Below are positions 1 to 7,642 of a stretch of 8,739 nt of DNA, in pieces. Positions within the stretch are counted from its first letter, which is position 1, and each line of letters starts with the position of its first letter. The stretch comes from an uncultured Collinsella sp. (GTDB taxonomy: Bacteria > Actinomycetota > Coriobacteriia > Coriobacteriales > Coriobacteriaceae): NCBI GenBank assembly GCA_900549185.1, contig URNM01000078.1:1-8739 (forward strand), in the 5' to 3' direction. The translations under genes were made by a program, and so were the position numbers. Under the pieces are notes generated by a model that searched no databases, had not been told where the DNA came from, and saw nothing but the letters and a program-made list of their open reading frames with translations.

Positions 1-30
1 CGTGGGCTCGGAGATGTGTATAAGAGACAG
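1..30. other. Nextera (Tn5) adapter remnant, i7 side
   Basis: This is not biological sequence. Positions 12-30 read AGATGTGTATAAGAGACAG, the 19-bp Tn5 mosaic end, and positions 1-11 match the tail of the Nextera read-2 adapter (ending GTGGGCTCGG). Translated, it yields the artefact peptides MCIRDR and MYKRQ on the plus strand and LSLIHI on the minus strand. Real sequence starts at about 31. Any gene running into the left edge must be trimmed here. Confidence 0.98.
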
Positions 31-237
31 GGTGATGGCACCGGCGATGGCCTCCATATCGGCATCGGCGGGAAGGGCAGAGAGCTCCTTGGTCACCGAG
101 GCGAGCGTGAGCGACATGTTGGTGCCGGTATCGCCATCGGGTACGGGGAAGACGTTGAGCTTGTTGATCTCCTCGGCCTTGTCGGAAACGGCAGCCGCAG
201 CGATCGGAAAACAGGTGCGAATGGTCTTTGCAATCAT
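31..237 (-). CDS. fakA: DAK2/DhaL-domain fatty acid kinase (FakA/YloV-like), 5' portion only
   Basis: The first 69 codons of a gene cut by the contig end; the family is normally about 550 residues. Residues 28-44 read NVFPVPDGDTGTNMSLT, the signature of the DhaL/DAK2 ATP-binding domain, with the Mg-coordinating aspartates at D34 and D36 and N40 in the nucleotide loop. Known role of the family: FakA phosphorylates fatty acids presented by a DegV-type FakB carrier, feeding exogenous fatty acids into phospholipid synthesis in the cytosol. The ATG at 235-237 is chosen because the frame is closed upstream (in-frame with the TAG that ends the preceding gene) and offers no other usual start codon. 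A GGAG lies 12 nt upstream, which is longer than usual. It follows the Asp23-family gene after 27 nt, the conserved yloU-yloV order, so co-transcription is likely. An untrimmed translation would end in adapter-coded LSLIHI. The family call is firm; the exact substrate is inferred. Confidence 0.9.
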
Positions 238-264
238 GGGTATTTGAATCTCCGTTTTCGGATG

Positions 265-621
265 CTAGTTCAGACGGCTCTTGAGCGCGTCGATATGGAT
301 GCCGATCTTAAGGCTGGCGGGATCGATCTGGGCGATCTCCTGCAGAGTGAAGGCAACGGAGCTCGAAAGATTGTGGCAGACGGACTTCATGTTGACGCCG
401 TTCTCGAGCACGACGTGAAGATCGACCGTAAGGCCGTTCTCGTCGGCGGAGACAAGCACGCCCTTGCGGAGTCGCTGACCGGCAAGCAGGCGCACGCTCT
501 CGGCGCCCTGGAGCTGCTCAGCCATACCGACAACGCCATAGCACGTCATCGCGGCATAACCGGCAATATCGGCAATAACGTCGTTCGAGACGCTCAGGCT
601 GCCGTTAATGGTCTCAGACAC
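265..621 (-). CDS. Asp23/Gls24 family protein (YloU-like)
   Basis: A 118-residue small protein. It starts with a beta-rich stretch (GSLSVSNDVIADIAGYAAM), followed by GVVGM and then a V-L-V / L-T-V-D-L-H-V-V-L strand pattern. This is the layout of the Asp23/DUF322 family, whose members are 110-180 residues. There is no signal peptide or membrane segment, so it should be cytosolic, perhaps envelope-associated as in other members. The frame is open up to an ATG at 670-672. I prefer the GTG at 619-621 because AAAGGAG sits 6 nt before it, and because the only promoter-like -10 (679-684) would put the transcript start at or near the ATG. The gene sits 27 nt before the DAK2 kinase gene, the yloU-yloV pairing seen across Gram-positives; the partner role in fatty acid or envelope metabolism is inferred from that context. 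Family call good, function unknown. Confidence 0.87.
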   Translation of the reverse strand: MSETINGSLSVSNDVIADIAGYAAMTCYGVVGMAEQLQGAESVRLLAGQRLRKGVLVSADENGLTVDLHVVLENGVNMKSVCHNLSSSVAFTLQEIAQIDPASLKIGIHIDALKSRLN

Positions 622-627
622 AAGAAT

Positions 628-634
628 CTCCTTT
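628..634 (-). promoter_or_regulatory. Shine-Dalgarno site fixing a GTG start for the Asp23-family gene
   Basis: On the minus strand this reads AAAGGAG, 6 nt upstream of the GTG at 619-621. The alternative ATG 51 nt further upstream lacks a comparable site, so this motif decides the start. Confidence 0.75.
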
Positions 635-678
635 TCTTGGTGCTCGCGGCACCATGTCGTGGGAGCAATCATTGCAAT

Positions 679-684
679 ATTCTA
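679..684 (-). promoter_or_regulatory. Candidate -10 element for the Asp23/FakA-like gene pair
   Basis: TAGAAT on the minus strand (5 of 6 to TATAAT), about 58 nt before the chosen GTG. No convincing -35 lies 16-18 nt upstream. Some promoter is expected between the tRNA terminator and this gene, and this is the best candidate seen. Confidence 0.3.
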
Positions 685-780
685 CAACGACCGCGGCATG
701 TTGAGGTGGCGGGCCTCGGGATTACATCCTCGACACGAAATGTTGATATGGTAACGTTCGCGAACGGCGATCGCGGCATG

Positions 781-810
781 AAAAAACCCGCCGCATAAGC
801 GACGGGTTTT
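781..810 (-). terminator. Intrinsic terminator after tRNA-Asn
   Basis: A 12-bp stem (arms 783-794 and 799-810, one G-U pair) with a TTAT loop. On the minus strand the distal arm ends in six T's (781-786). It begins 7 nt past the tRNA CCA end, so it should end the tRNA transcript and insulate the downstream Asp23-family gene. On the plus strand the T run is only four, so any reverse activity would be weaker. Confidence 0.88.
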
Positions 811-816
811 ACAACC

Positions 817-891
817 TGGCTCCCCGGGTAGGACTCGAACCTACAACAGCGCGGTTAACAGCCGCGTGCTCTACCATTGAGCTACCGAGGA
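817..891 (-). tRNA. tRNA-Asn (GTT)
   Basis: 75 nt including an encoded CCA (817-819). Acceptor arms TCCTCGG and CCGGGGA pair over 7 bp with one T-G wobble, and the discriminator is G. The D-arm is GCTC/GAGC. The anticodon stem CGCGG/CCGCG encloses the loop CTGTTAA, giving anticodon GTT (Asn). The T-arm is GTAGG-TTCGAGT-CCTAC. All arms close properly, so the gene looks intact. It has its own promoter just upstream and a strong terminator just downstream, making a single-gene transcription unit. Confidence 0.97.
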
Positions 892-921
892 ATAGGTGCG
901 TGCTCTCAAGCAACGAAGTTT

Positions 922-949
922 ATTATACGGACGAATCAGCTCAGGGCAA
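922..949 (-). promoter_or_regulatory. Promoter of tRNA-Asn
   Basis: On the minus strand TTGCCC (944-949) serves as -35 and a perfect TATAAT (922-927) as -10, with a 16-bp spacer. The expected start is near 914-916, roughly 24 nt before the tRNA 5' end, leaving a short leader to be removed by RNase P. Housekeeping sigma-type. Confidence 0.75.
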
Positions 950-970
950 GAACTTTTTTAAGAAATTTTC

Positions 971-1027
971 CGACCCAGTCATTGGGGACGTTCTTAAACG
1001 ACCAGTCATTCAAGAACGTCCCCAATG
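971..1027. repeat. Inverted-repeat hairpin element (REP/MITE-like candidate)
   Basis: Perfect 16-bp inverted arms: CATTGGGGACGTTCTT at 980-995 and its exact complement at 1012-1027, separated by 16 nt. The 9-mer CCAGTCATT occurs twice in direct orientation, at 975-983 (overlapping the left arm) and 1002-1010 (in the loop), within slightly longer matching contexts (CGACC[C]AGTCATT). No T run flanks it on either strand, so it is not a simple intrinsic terminator, and rpoD already has its own. The compact loop-plus-repeat design resembles dispersed palindromic repeats mobilised by REP-associated transposases; that assignment is inferred. Confidence 0.8.
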
Positions 1028-1035
1028 TCTACATG

Positions 1036-1068
1036 AAAGCGCCCCCAAGCGGATGTGCTTGAGGGCGC
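1036..1068 (-). terminator. Intrinsic terminator of rpoD
   Basis: Begins about 11 nt after the rpoD stop. A 12-bp GC-rich stem (arms 1057-1068 and 1039-1050, one T-G pair) carries a six-base ACATCC loop and is followed on the minus strand by TTTC. The stem is strong but the T tract is only three long, so termination may be incomplete or assisted by the hairpin element immediately beyond it. Confidence 0.75.
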
Positions 1069-1079
1069 CTCTTGCTTGA

Positions 1080-2435
<1,356 letters not shown>

Positions 2436-2440
2436 AGATT

Positions 2441-2447
2441 CTCCCTT
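2441..2447 (-). promoter_or_regulatory. Shine-Dalgarno site fixing the rpoD GTG start
   Basis: AAGGGAG on the minus strand, 5 nt before the GTG at 2433-2435. It overlaps codons 1-4 of the longer ATG reading, which has no comparable site of its own. The motif therefore favours the 451-residue form. Confidence 0.75.
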
Positions 2448-2467
2448 CATAGTCCACAGGACTCAAT

Positions 2468-2476
2468 ACTTTAGCA
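2468..2476 (-). promoter_or_regulatory. Candidate extended -10 promoter for rpoD
   Basis: TGCTAAAGT on the minus strand fits an extended -10 (TG-N-TAAAGT). No good -35 is found 16-18 nt upstream. It lies in the 110-nt dnaG-rpoD gap, about 33 nt before the rpoD start. A small inverted repeat (AGTCC-ACA-GGACT, 2451-2463) sits between it and the ribosome-binding site. No dnaG terminator hairpin is visible in the gap, so read-through from dnaG is also likely. Confidence 0.35.
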
Positions 2477-2545
2477 CACACATTGACGTCTATACCCAAA
2501 AAGAGGACTGGATATAGGCGAGAATACGCTGGTTGACCACAACAT

Positions 2546-4654
2546 CTAGGCTTGTTCGGTGCCTGCGGCCTCCAGGCCGATCATACGGAACGGGTCCGCC
2601 ACGCCGCCGATCGACTTTTGCAGTTCGCGTTGACGCTGCGAATCCTGCGCGGCCTGCACGGTCAGCGCGCGACGGGCCTCATCATCGAGCGAACGGTCCT
2701 GGCGCAGCTTGGCCTGTGCGGCACGCATGCGGCGCTTGATGGTGTAGAGCTCGAGCGTGTCGAGCATAAACACGATGTTCGTCTCGGTAGGGTGTTTGCT
2801 CGTCGCCGAGATGCGCCCGGCACTCACAAGCGTTGCCGCATCGGGACACACCGAGCGCGCCGCATCCATGCAGGCTGCAGGATCGGTTCCCGGCGGCGTT
2901 GCCAGAACGGCCCATGCGATGGACTCGTGACGTGGGTCAACCCACTCGATGGAGCAGATGCGGTCGGCATACGTGCGGAACAGGTCGGGGTAGCTCGTAA
3001 GCATCGTCAACAGCTCGCGCTCCCCTGCCAAGGACTTGCGCTCAAGATCGGTAAGAACCATCGGCGCCGCCGCAGCCGGTGCGCCCGAACCGTCAGCCAC
3101 AGGCACAGCGCCCACACCATCGGGCACATCGATTGGCGGCAAGTCGTCGACGACCTCCACGGGCGCGGCACCGTAGGCATCGAGCGGGACGTAGTCGTAC
3201 GGCTCTTCTTCGACCGGCACGGACACCGGCGGCGTCGCGCCCGATGCCCAAGCACCGCGACCGGCATCGCGAGAACCCGAAGCCCGACCGCCCGCGCTAC
3301 CGGAGCGCTCGGCCTGCGCCCGCTGGCGCTCATAGTTCTGCTCACGACGTCGTTCCGCATCCTCGCGCTTGGCGACATCGCGAAACACACGGCCCGAGCT
3401 CGCGCGCACCGTCTCCAGATCCAAACCCAGCAGGTCGGCAATCTGGATAAAGTACGTGTCAATCATATAGCTGTCGCGCAACGGATAGATAAGCGTCAGC
3501 GCATCCTCCAGCGCCTTGGCGCGACCGCCCGGCGTGGTGATGTCGCTCGACTCCCGCAGCGAACGGTACACAAAGTCCATGAGGGGCTCGGAGGCATCGA
3601 TGCGCGCCTGCAATGCCTCGCCACCATGCGCGGTGATGAACTCCATGGGATCGTTGCCGTCGGGCAGCACCACGCAGCGCAGGTCCATAGAATCCTGCTC
3701 GATAAACTGAATCGCACGGCGAGCGGCCTTTTGGCCGGCGGCGTCACCATCGAACATGTACACGATGCGCTTGGCAAAGCGGGTGAGCGTCTTGACGTGA
3801 TGCTCCGTGAGCGCGGTGCCCAGCGTGGCGACGACGTTTTTAATCCCCGCCTCCCAACAGGCGATGCAGTCGGTATAGCCCTCTACCACGATGGCGGTAT
3901 CCTGCGCGACAATAAACTCCTTGGCCCAATTAAAGCCGTAGAGGTTTCGCTTTTTATGAAACACGCTCGTCTCGGCGGTGTTGAGGTACTTGGGTTGGCC
4001 GTCACCCATGATGCGCCCGCCAAAGGCAATGTTGTGACCCTGCTCGTCAAAGATGGGAAACATCACGCGGTCGTAGAAGCGGTCGGCAAGCTGCCCGCGC
4101 CCGCGGCTCACGGCAACATTGGCGTCGATCATCTCCTGCGGGGTAAAACCCGCCTGGGACAGGTGCGACACCAGCGCGTTGCGACCCGGCGCAAAGCCCA
4201 GGCAGTAGCGGCGGCAGACGTCGCCGCCCATGCCGCGGCTGGCAAAGTACTCGCGCGGACGGCCGTCCTTACCGCGCATAAGCATGGTGTGGTAGAACTG
4301 GGCGGTCTCGGCGCACAGATCGTAGATTCGGGCACGCTTGGTACCGCGCTCGCGGCGGTCTCCAGTGTCATGAAGCTCAATACCCGCGCGATCGGCCAAA
4401 TAACGGATTGACTCGGGAAAGCTCAGGTTCTCGCGCTTCATGATATAGGTGAAGACGTCGCCGCCCTCGCCACAGCCAAAGCAGTGCCACACCTGCGTGG
4501 CGGGAATAATGTGGAAGGACGGCGTCTTTTCGCCATGGAAGGGGCAGCAGCCCCAAAACTCATGGCCGCGGGGCTTGAGCTCAACCGTTTCCTGCACGAT
4601 AGCAACCAGGTCGGACGCAGCGCGTACCTGGTCTTTTTCCTCATCGCTAATCAC
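2546..4654 (-). CDS. dnaG: DNA primase DnaG
   Basis: A 702-residue primase that makes RNA primers at the replication fork with the DnaB helicase. The N-terminal CHC2 zinc finger is intact (C37-x2-H40-x17-C58-x2-C61). The primase core follows, with the basic motif FGGRIMGDGQPKYLNT (about 211-226) and a TOPRIM domain: VVEGYTD with catalytic E258, and DGD at 302-304 for metal binding. After about residue 430 comes an Arg/Glu-rich helix and then a Gly/Ser/Ala/Pro-rich, probably disordered stretch to about 535. A C-terminal helical region (about 535-690) is the expected helicase-interaction domain. The total is about 100 residues longer than typical 600-residue primases, the excess lying in this linker. 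The GTG start at 4652-4654 is supported by AGGGGGTG 7 nt upstream and overlaps the ribF stop by 8 nt, suggesting translational coupling. rpoD follows after 110 nt, the classic dnaG-rpoD pairing. Confidence 0.97.
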   Translation of the reverse strand: MISDEEKDQVRAASDLVAIVQETVELKPRGHEFWGCCPFHGEKTPSFHIIPATQVWHCFGCGEGGDVFTYIMKRENLSFPESIRYLADRAGIELHDTGDRRERGTKRARIYDLCAETAQFYHTMLMRGKDGRPREYFASRGMGGDVCRRYCLGFAPGRNALVSHLSQAGFTPQEMIDANVAVSRGRGQLADRFYDRVMFPIFDEQGHNIAFGGRIMGDGQPKYLNTAETSVFHKKRNLYGFNWAKEFIVAQDTAIVVEGYTDCIACWEAGIKNVVATLGTALTEHHVKTLTRFAKRIVYMFDGDAAGQKAARRAIQFIEQDSMDLRCVVLPDGNDPMEFITAHGGEALQARIDASEPLMDFVYRSLRESSDITTPGGRAKALEDALTLIYPLRDSYMIDTYFIQIADLLGLDLETVRASSGRVFRDVAKREDAERRREQNYERQRAQAERSGSAGGRASGSRDAGRGAWASGATPPVSVPVEEEPYDYVPLDAYGAAPVEVVDDLPPIDVPDGVGAVPVADGSGAPAAAAPMVLTDLERKSLAGERELLTMLTSYPDLFRTYADRICSIEWVDPRHESIAWAVLATPPGTDPAACMDAARSVCPDAATLVSAGRISATSKHPTETNIVFMLDTLELYTIKRRMRAAQAKLRQDRSLDDEARRALTVQAAQDSQRQRELQKSIGGVADPFRMIGLEAAGTEQA

Positions 4655-5654
4655 GAATGCTCACCCCCTGATCGCCCATGTTGTGACGAATATCTTCGAT
4701 ATTACCCTCGACGGTCGCGATCAACTCATCCAGCGAATCAAACACGCGCGACGGACGCAGCCAGCGCGTAAACGCCAGCGAAACGGAAGCGCCGTACAGG
4801 TCGCCCGTATAACCAATTAAGTTAGCCTCGAGATGCGCGGATGCCGCATCGTCAGCATACGTTGGCGGCAAGCCGACGTTCACGGCAGCGGGCCACACGG
4901 TGTCATCGACCAGCACCAGACCCTCATACACGCCGTCGGCAGGCACCTGAATGCCGTCGGGAACTTGCAGGTTTGCCGTGGGAAAGCCCATGCCAGAACC
5001 CTCGTGACGGCCACGAATAACACCGCCACGCACCATATACGGGCGGCCGAGCAACTCAGCAGCAAGCTCCACATGGCCCCGTCCCAGCTCATGACGGATG
5101 CGGGTGGCGCAAATGGCCTCACCGCCCTCGCAAAGCAGGTCGTGACCATACACGTCAACGCCGCGCTCGGCACCCCAGGTGCGCATCTCGGCAACACCAG
5201 AAGCACCGCCACGACCCAGCCTAAAGTCACTGCCAACGCGAATCGAGCGAATGTCGACTACGCGTGACAGCAGTGCGAGAAAACCGACATGGTCGAGTGC
5301 CGCAACCTCAGGCGTAAAGGGAACGGCCACCACCGCATCGACCCCGGTTTGAGCCAAGGCATGCAGACGGTCGGCCGTCGTCATCAATTTTTGAGCGGGC
5401 GAAGGGCTCACCACAACGTCCGGGTCGGGATCGAAGGTAACCACGACCGCCTTACAGCCATGGGCACGGGCATCACGGACAAGCGCTTCGATGAGTTCCT
5501 GGTGTCCACGGTGAACGCCGTCGAACACGCCAATGGCGATTGAAGCGGCACCCAAGTGCTCACACTCATCAAACGTATCGGCAGCAACGATGCGAGCCTC
5601 GTCCAACTCGCCCGCGAAAAAGACACGCGCGAGCTCGCGAGCGGACAGCATCAT
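4647..5654 (-). CDS. ribF: Bifunctional riboflavin kinase / FAD synthetase RibF
   Basis: A 335-residue cytosolic enzyme that converts riboflavin to FMN and then FAD. The N-terminal FAD-synthetase (nucleotidyltransferase) module shows GVFDGVHRGH (42-51, the HxGH-type motif), VTFDPDP (72-78), VGSDFRLG (140-147) and ATRIR (183-187), the last a variant of the usual S-T-x-I-R. The C-terminal riboflavin kinase module shows GMGFPTANL (221-229, with the PTAN Mg-ATP motif), DGVYEG (240-245), VNVGLPPTY (259-267), and E276 in EANL, where His-Leu is more usual. Length is close to the 310-330 typical for RibF. Two consecutive ATG codons begin the frame. The first overlaps the truB stop as ATGA; the second lies 7 nt after GGCGGTG and would remove one residue. 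It overlaps dnaG by 8 nt at its 3' end. Confidence 0.96.
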   Translation of the reverse strand: MMLSARELARVFFAGELDEARIVAADTFDECEHLGAASIAIGVFDGVHRGHQELIEALVRDARAHGCKAVVVTFDPDPDVVVSPSPAQKLMTTADRLHALAQTGVDAVVAVPFTPEVAALDHVGFLALLSRVVDIRSIRVGSDFRLGRGGASGVAEMRTWGAERGVDVYGHDLLCEGGEAICATRIRHELGRGHVELAAELLGRPYMVRGGVIRGRHEGSGMGFPTANLQVPDGIQVPADGVYEGLVLVDDTVWPAAVNVGLPPTYADDAASAHLEANLIGYTGDLYGASVSLAFTRWLRPSRVFDSLDELIATVEGNIEDIRHNMGDQGVSIRD

Positions 5655-6583
5655 CGAACACCGCCGATTGCCTGCGGAAACACGTGCTCCATGACAAAGC
5701 GGCCGCCCTCAATGCGAGCGAGCGCCTTGAGTCCCCCATCGAGCACCAACGCAAACGGCGCCTTTGAGGCATCGAAATCGGCAAGCGCACGCTCAACGGG
5801 AATGCGTCGGCCGCAGAGCAGGTCGTCGGCAAGATTGCCCGGCAAGTCAACACGTGTGGCGCCCAGGGCCGCAATGGGATCCAGGGCAAAGCCAGCCGCG
5901 GACTCGGGAGAAAGCTCCTCGACCGCATGACAAGCGCCAATGGAAACAACACCGGAAGCCGTGCGGCGCAGCGCGGAAATATGCGCGGCGCTATCGCAAG
6001 CGCGGCCCAGGTCGCGAGCGAGCGCACGGATATAGGTGCCCTTGCTCACCGAGAACGCCACGGTCCACACACACGTATCACCTTCGCCGCCCACGGCGAT
6101 CAGGTCGGCGGCATAGACCTCGACGGGGCGCGGAGGTAGGTCCACCGCATTGCCCTCGCGAGCAGACTTGTAGGCGCGAACGCCATTGACCGAGATAGCA
6201 GAAAACGCCGGCGGCACCTGCATCTGCGGGCCCAGCATGGCGGCCAAGCGCTCACGAGCATAGGCAGGATCGCGGAGCTCGTTGGCAACAGCCACCGTGC
6301 GGACCGCCTCGCCCTCCGCATCATCGGTATTGGTCTCGGCGCCAAACGAGATGTCGGCGACATAGCTTTTGGTATCGAGGGTTAGCATGCCCAGCAGACG
6401 AGTAGCCTGGCCCACGCCCACCACCATGACGCCGGATGCCATGGGGTCGAGCGTGCCGGCATGGCCGACGCGCCGCTCATGGAGGGCGCGTCGGCATTGC
6501 GAGACCACATCGTGGGACGTGCAGCCCACCGGCTTATCGACGGCGAGCAGCATATTCAGTTGAGAAGGCGTACGACGAGCCAT
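5651..6583 (-). CDS. truB: tRNA pseudouridine(55) synthase TruB
   Basis: A 310-residue enzyme that isomerises U55 to pseudouridine in the T-loop of most tRNAs. The catalytic Asp is D46 in GHAGTLDPMASG (40-51). Other family blocks are LLAVDKPVGCTSHDVV (12-27), KSYVADISFG (72-81, conserved Tyr), PPAFSAISVNGVRAY (124-138) and VSKGTYIRALARDLG (179-193). A PUA-like C-terminal part follows (about 240-310). Length is typical. The chosen ATG adds about 10 residues before the usual LLAVDKP start; the next ATG (codon 11) has no ribosome-binding site, while the chosen one has only a weak GGA 6 nt upstream. It follows nrnA after 15 nt and overlaps ribF by 4 nt, so all three are probably one transcript. 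Confidence 0.96.
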   Translation of the reverse strand: MARRTPSQLNMLLAVDKPVGCTSHDVVSQCRRALHERRVGHAGTLDPMASGVMVVGVGQATRLLGMLTLDTKSYVADISFGAETNTDDAEGEAVRTVAVANELRDPAYARERLAAMLGPQMQVPPAFSAISVNGVRAYKSAREGNAVDLPPRPVEVYAADLIAVGGEGDTCVWTVAFSVSKGTYIRALARDLGRACDSAAHISALRRTASGVVSIGACHAVEELSPESAAGFALDPIAALGATRVDLPGNLADDLLCGRRIPVERALADFDASKAPFALVLDGGLKALARIEGGRFVMEHVFPQAIGGVR

Positions 6584-6598
6584 GTACCATCCAAATAG

Positions 6599-7642
6599 TT
6601 AAAGCTCGACGGTCACCGAAGCGGGATCCTCCCCCACCAGCTCGGCCAGCATGGGAAGTGCCACGGCGAGCGTCTCGCGAATTGTTCCGTTGTTGGAAAA
6701 GCCGGCGGCGGCATGATGCCCGCCACCGCCAAAGTTAGCAGCAATCTCGGACACATCGAGGTCGCCCTTGGAGCGCAGGTTGCCGCGCACCTTGGTATCG
6801 CCCTCAATGCCCTTTAAGAACATGCAGACCTCGACGCCCATCACCGAGCGCACCACATCGACCAGGCCGTCGCACTCGTCCGAGGTGACACCGCAGGCCT
6901 CAAGGTCGCTCTGGTAGGCATAACTATACGCCACGCGCCCATGCGCGACCGTCTTAATGCGGCCCATGACAATGGACTTGAGGTGCAAAAACTCAACGCG
7001 CATGCTCTGGTAGACCTCGAGCGCAACGCGCGCCGGATCGGCACCGTGGGCAACCAGACGCGAGGCCGCATGGAACGCGGCGGCATCGGCGTTTTGGTAC
7101 TGAAAACGGCCGGTATCGGTAACCAAGCCACACAGCAGGCAGGTCGCAACGCCATCACGTGCGACAATGCCGCAATTGTCCAAGAAACGGTCGATGATCA
7201 TGGCGCAAGCCGCGGCATCGACGCGCCTCAGACTGAGCTCGGCAAACTCCTCGCGCGCCGGATGGTGATCGAAGCACACCACATGCTTGGAGCGACGAAG
7301 CACCTCGGCAGAATTATTGAGGCGCTCGACGACCGGTACGTCCACCGAGATGAACAGGTCAGGATTACCGGCGTACGCAGATGCCGGCACCAGGCGATCG
7401 GAGCCTTCCATAAAGCGGTAGATACGCGGAACCGGGTCATCATCTGCCAGCAGCAGCGCAATGTCCTTGTTGGGGAAAAACTTCATGAGCGAAAGGCCCA
7501 GACCCAATACAGAGCCCAAGGCATCGCCATCGGGAGAAGTGTGTCCCGAAATCGCAATGGAGGACGCACCCTCGATGAGCTCGAGGATGCGTCGCTGAAT
7601 ATCTGCAGACTCGCACGAAGCGAGGTCGGCGGAATTAGTCAT
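6599..7642 (-). CDS. nrnA: DHH/DHHA1 phosphoesterase, NrnA-type nanoRNase / pAp phosphatase
   Basis: A 347-residue DHH-family enzyme. Metal-binding motifs seen are GHTSPDGDALGS (33-44; H34, D38, D40), D101 in ISVDVP, D125-H126-H127 (DHH), and D176 in LVTDTGRFQ. The C-terminal DHHA1 domain ends in GGGGHHAAAGF (305-315), which binds substrate. Known roles of NrnA enzymes are degrading 2-5-mer RNA to mononucleotides and dephosphorylating 3'-phosphoadenosine 5'-phosphate; family members may also act on cyclic dinucleotides or pApA, and sequence alone cannot decide this. The ATG at 7640-7642 overlaps the end of rbfA by 8 nt and is preceded by AGGAGG (7652-7657, 9 nt away) inside rbfA. Its place between rbfA and truB is the conserved position in Gram-positive genomes. 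Confidence 0.94.
   Translation of the reverse strand: MTNSADLASCESADIQRRILELIEGASSIAISGHTSPDGDALGSVLGLGLSLMKFFPNKDIALLLADDDPVPRIYRFMEGSDRLVPASAYAGNPDLFISVDVPVVERLNNSAEVLRRSKHVVCFDHHPAREEFAELSLRRVDAAACAMIIDRFLDNCGIVARDGVATCLLCGLVTDTGRFQYQNADAAAFHAASRLVAHGADPARVALEVYQSMRVEFLHLKSIVMGRIKTVAHGRVAYSYAYQSDLEACGVTSDECDGLVDVVRSVMGVEVCMFLKGIEGDTKVRGNLRSKGDLDVSEIAANFGGGGHHAAAGFSNNGTIRETLAVALPMLAELVGEDPASVTVEL

Noticed and set aside
755..766. LexA (SOS) box
   Set aside because: The palindrome is GTTCG-CGAAC, the inverse arrangement of the Gram-positive SOS box CGAAC-N4-GTTCG, so it does not fit.
16..798. A 260-codon plus-strand open frame starting in the left adapter
   Set aside because: Its first codons are adapter sequence (MYKRQ), it runs antisense to the fakA and Asp23-family genes and ends inside the tRNA terminator.
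2552..4411. A 619-codon open frame on the plus strand opposite dnaG
   Set aside because: It mirrors dnaG codon structure in GC-rich DNA, shows no recognisable domain and is biased to Arg/His/Ala. dnaG has all its catalytic motifs on the other strand.
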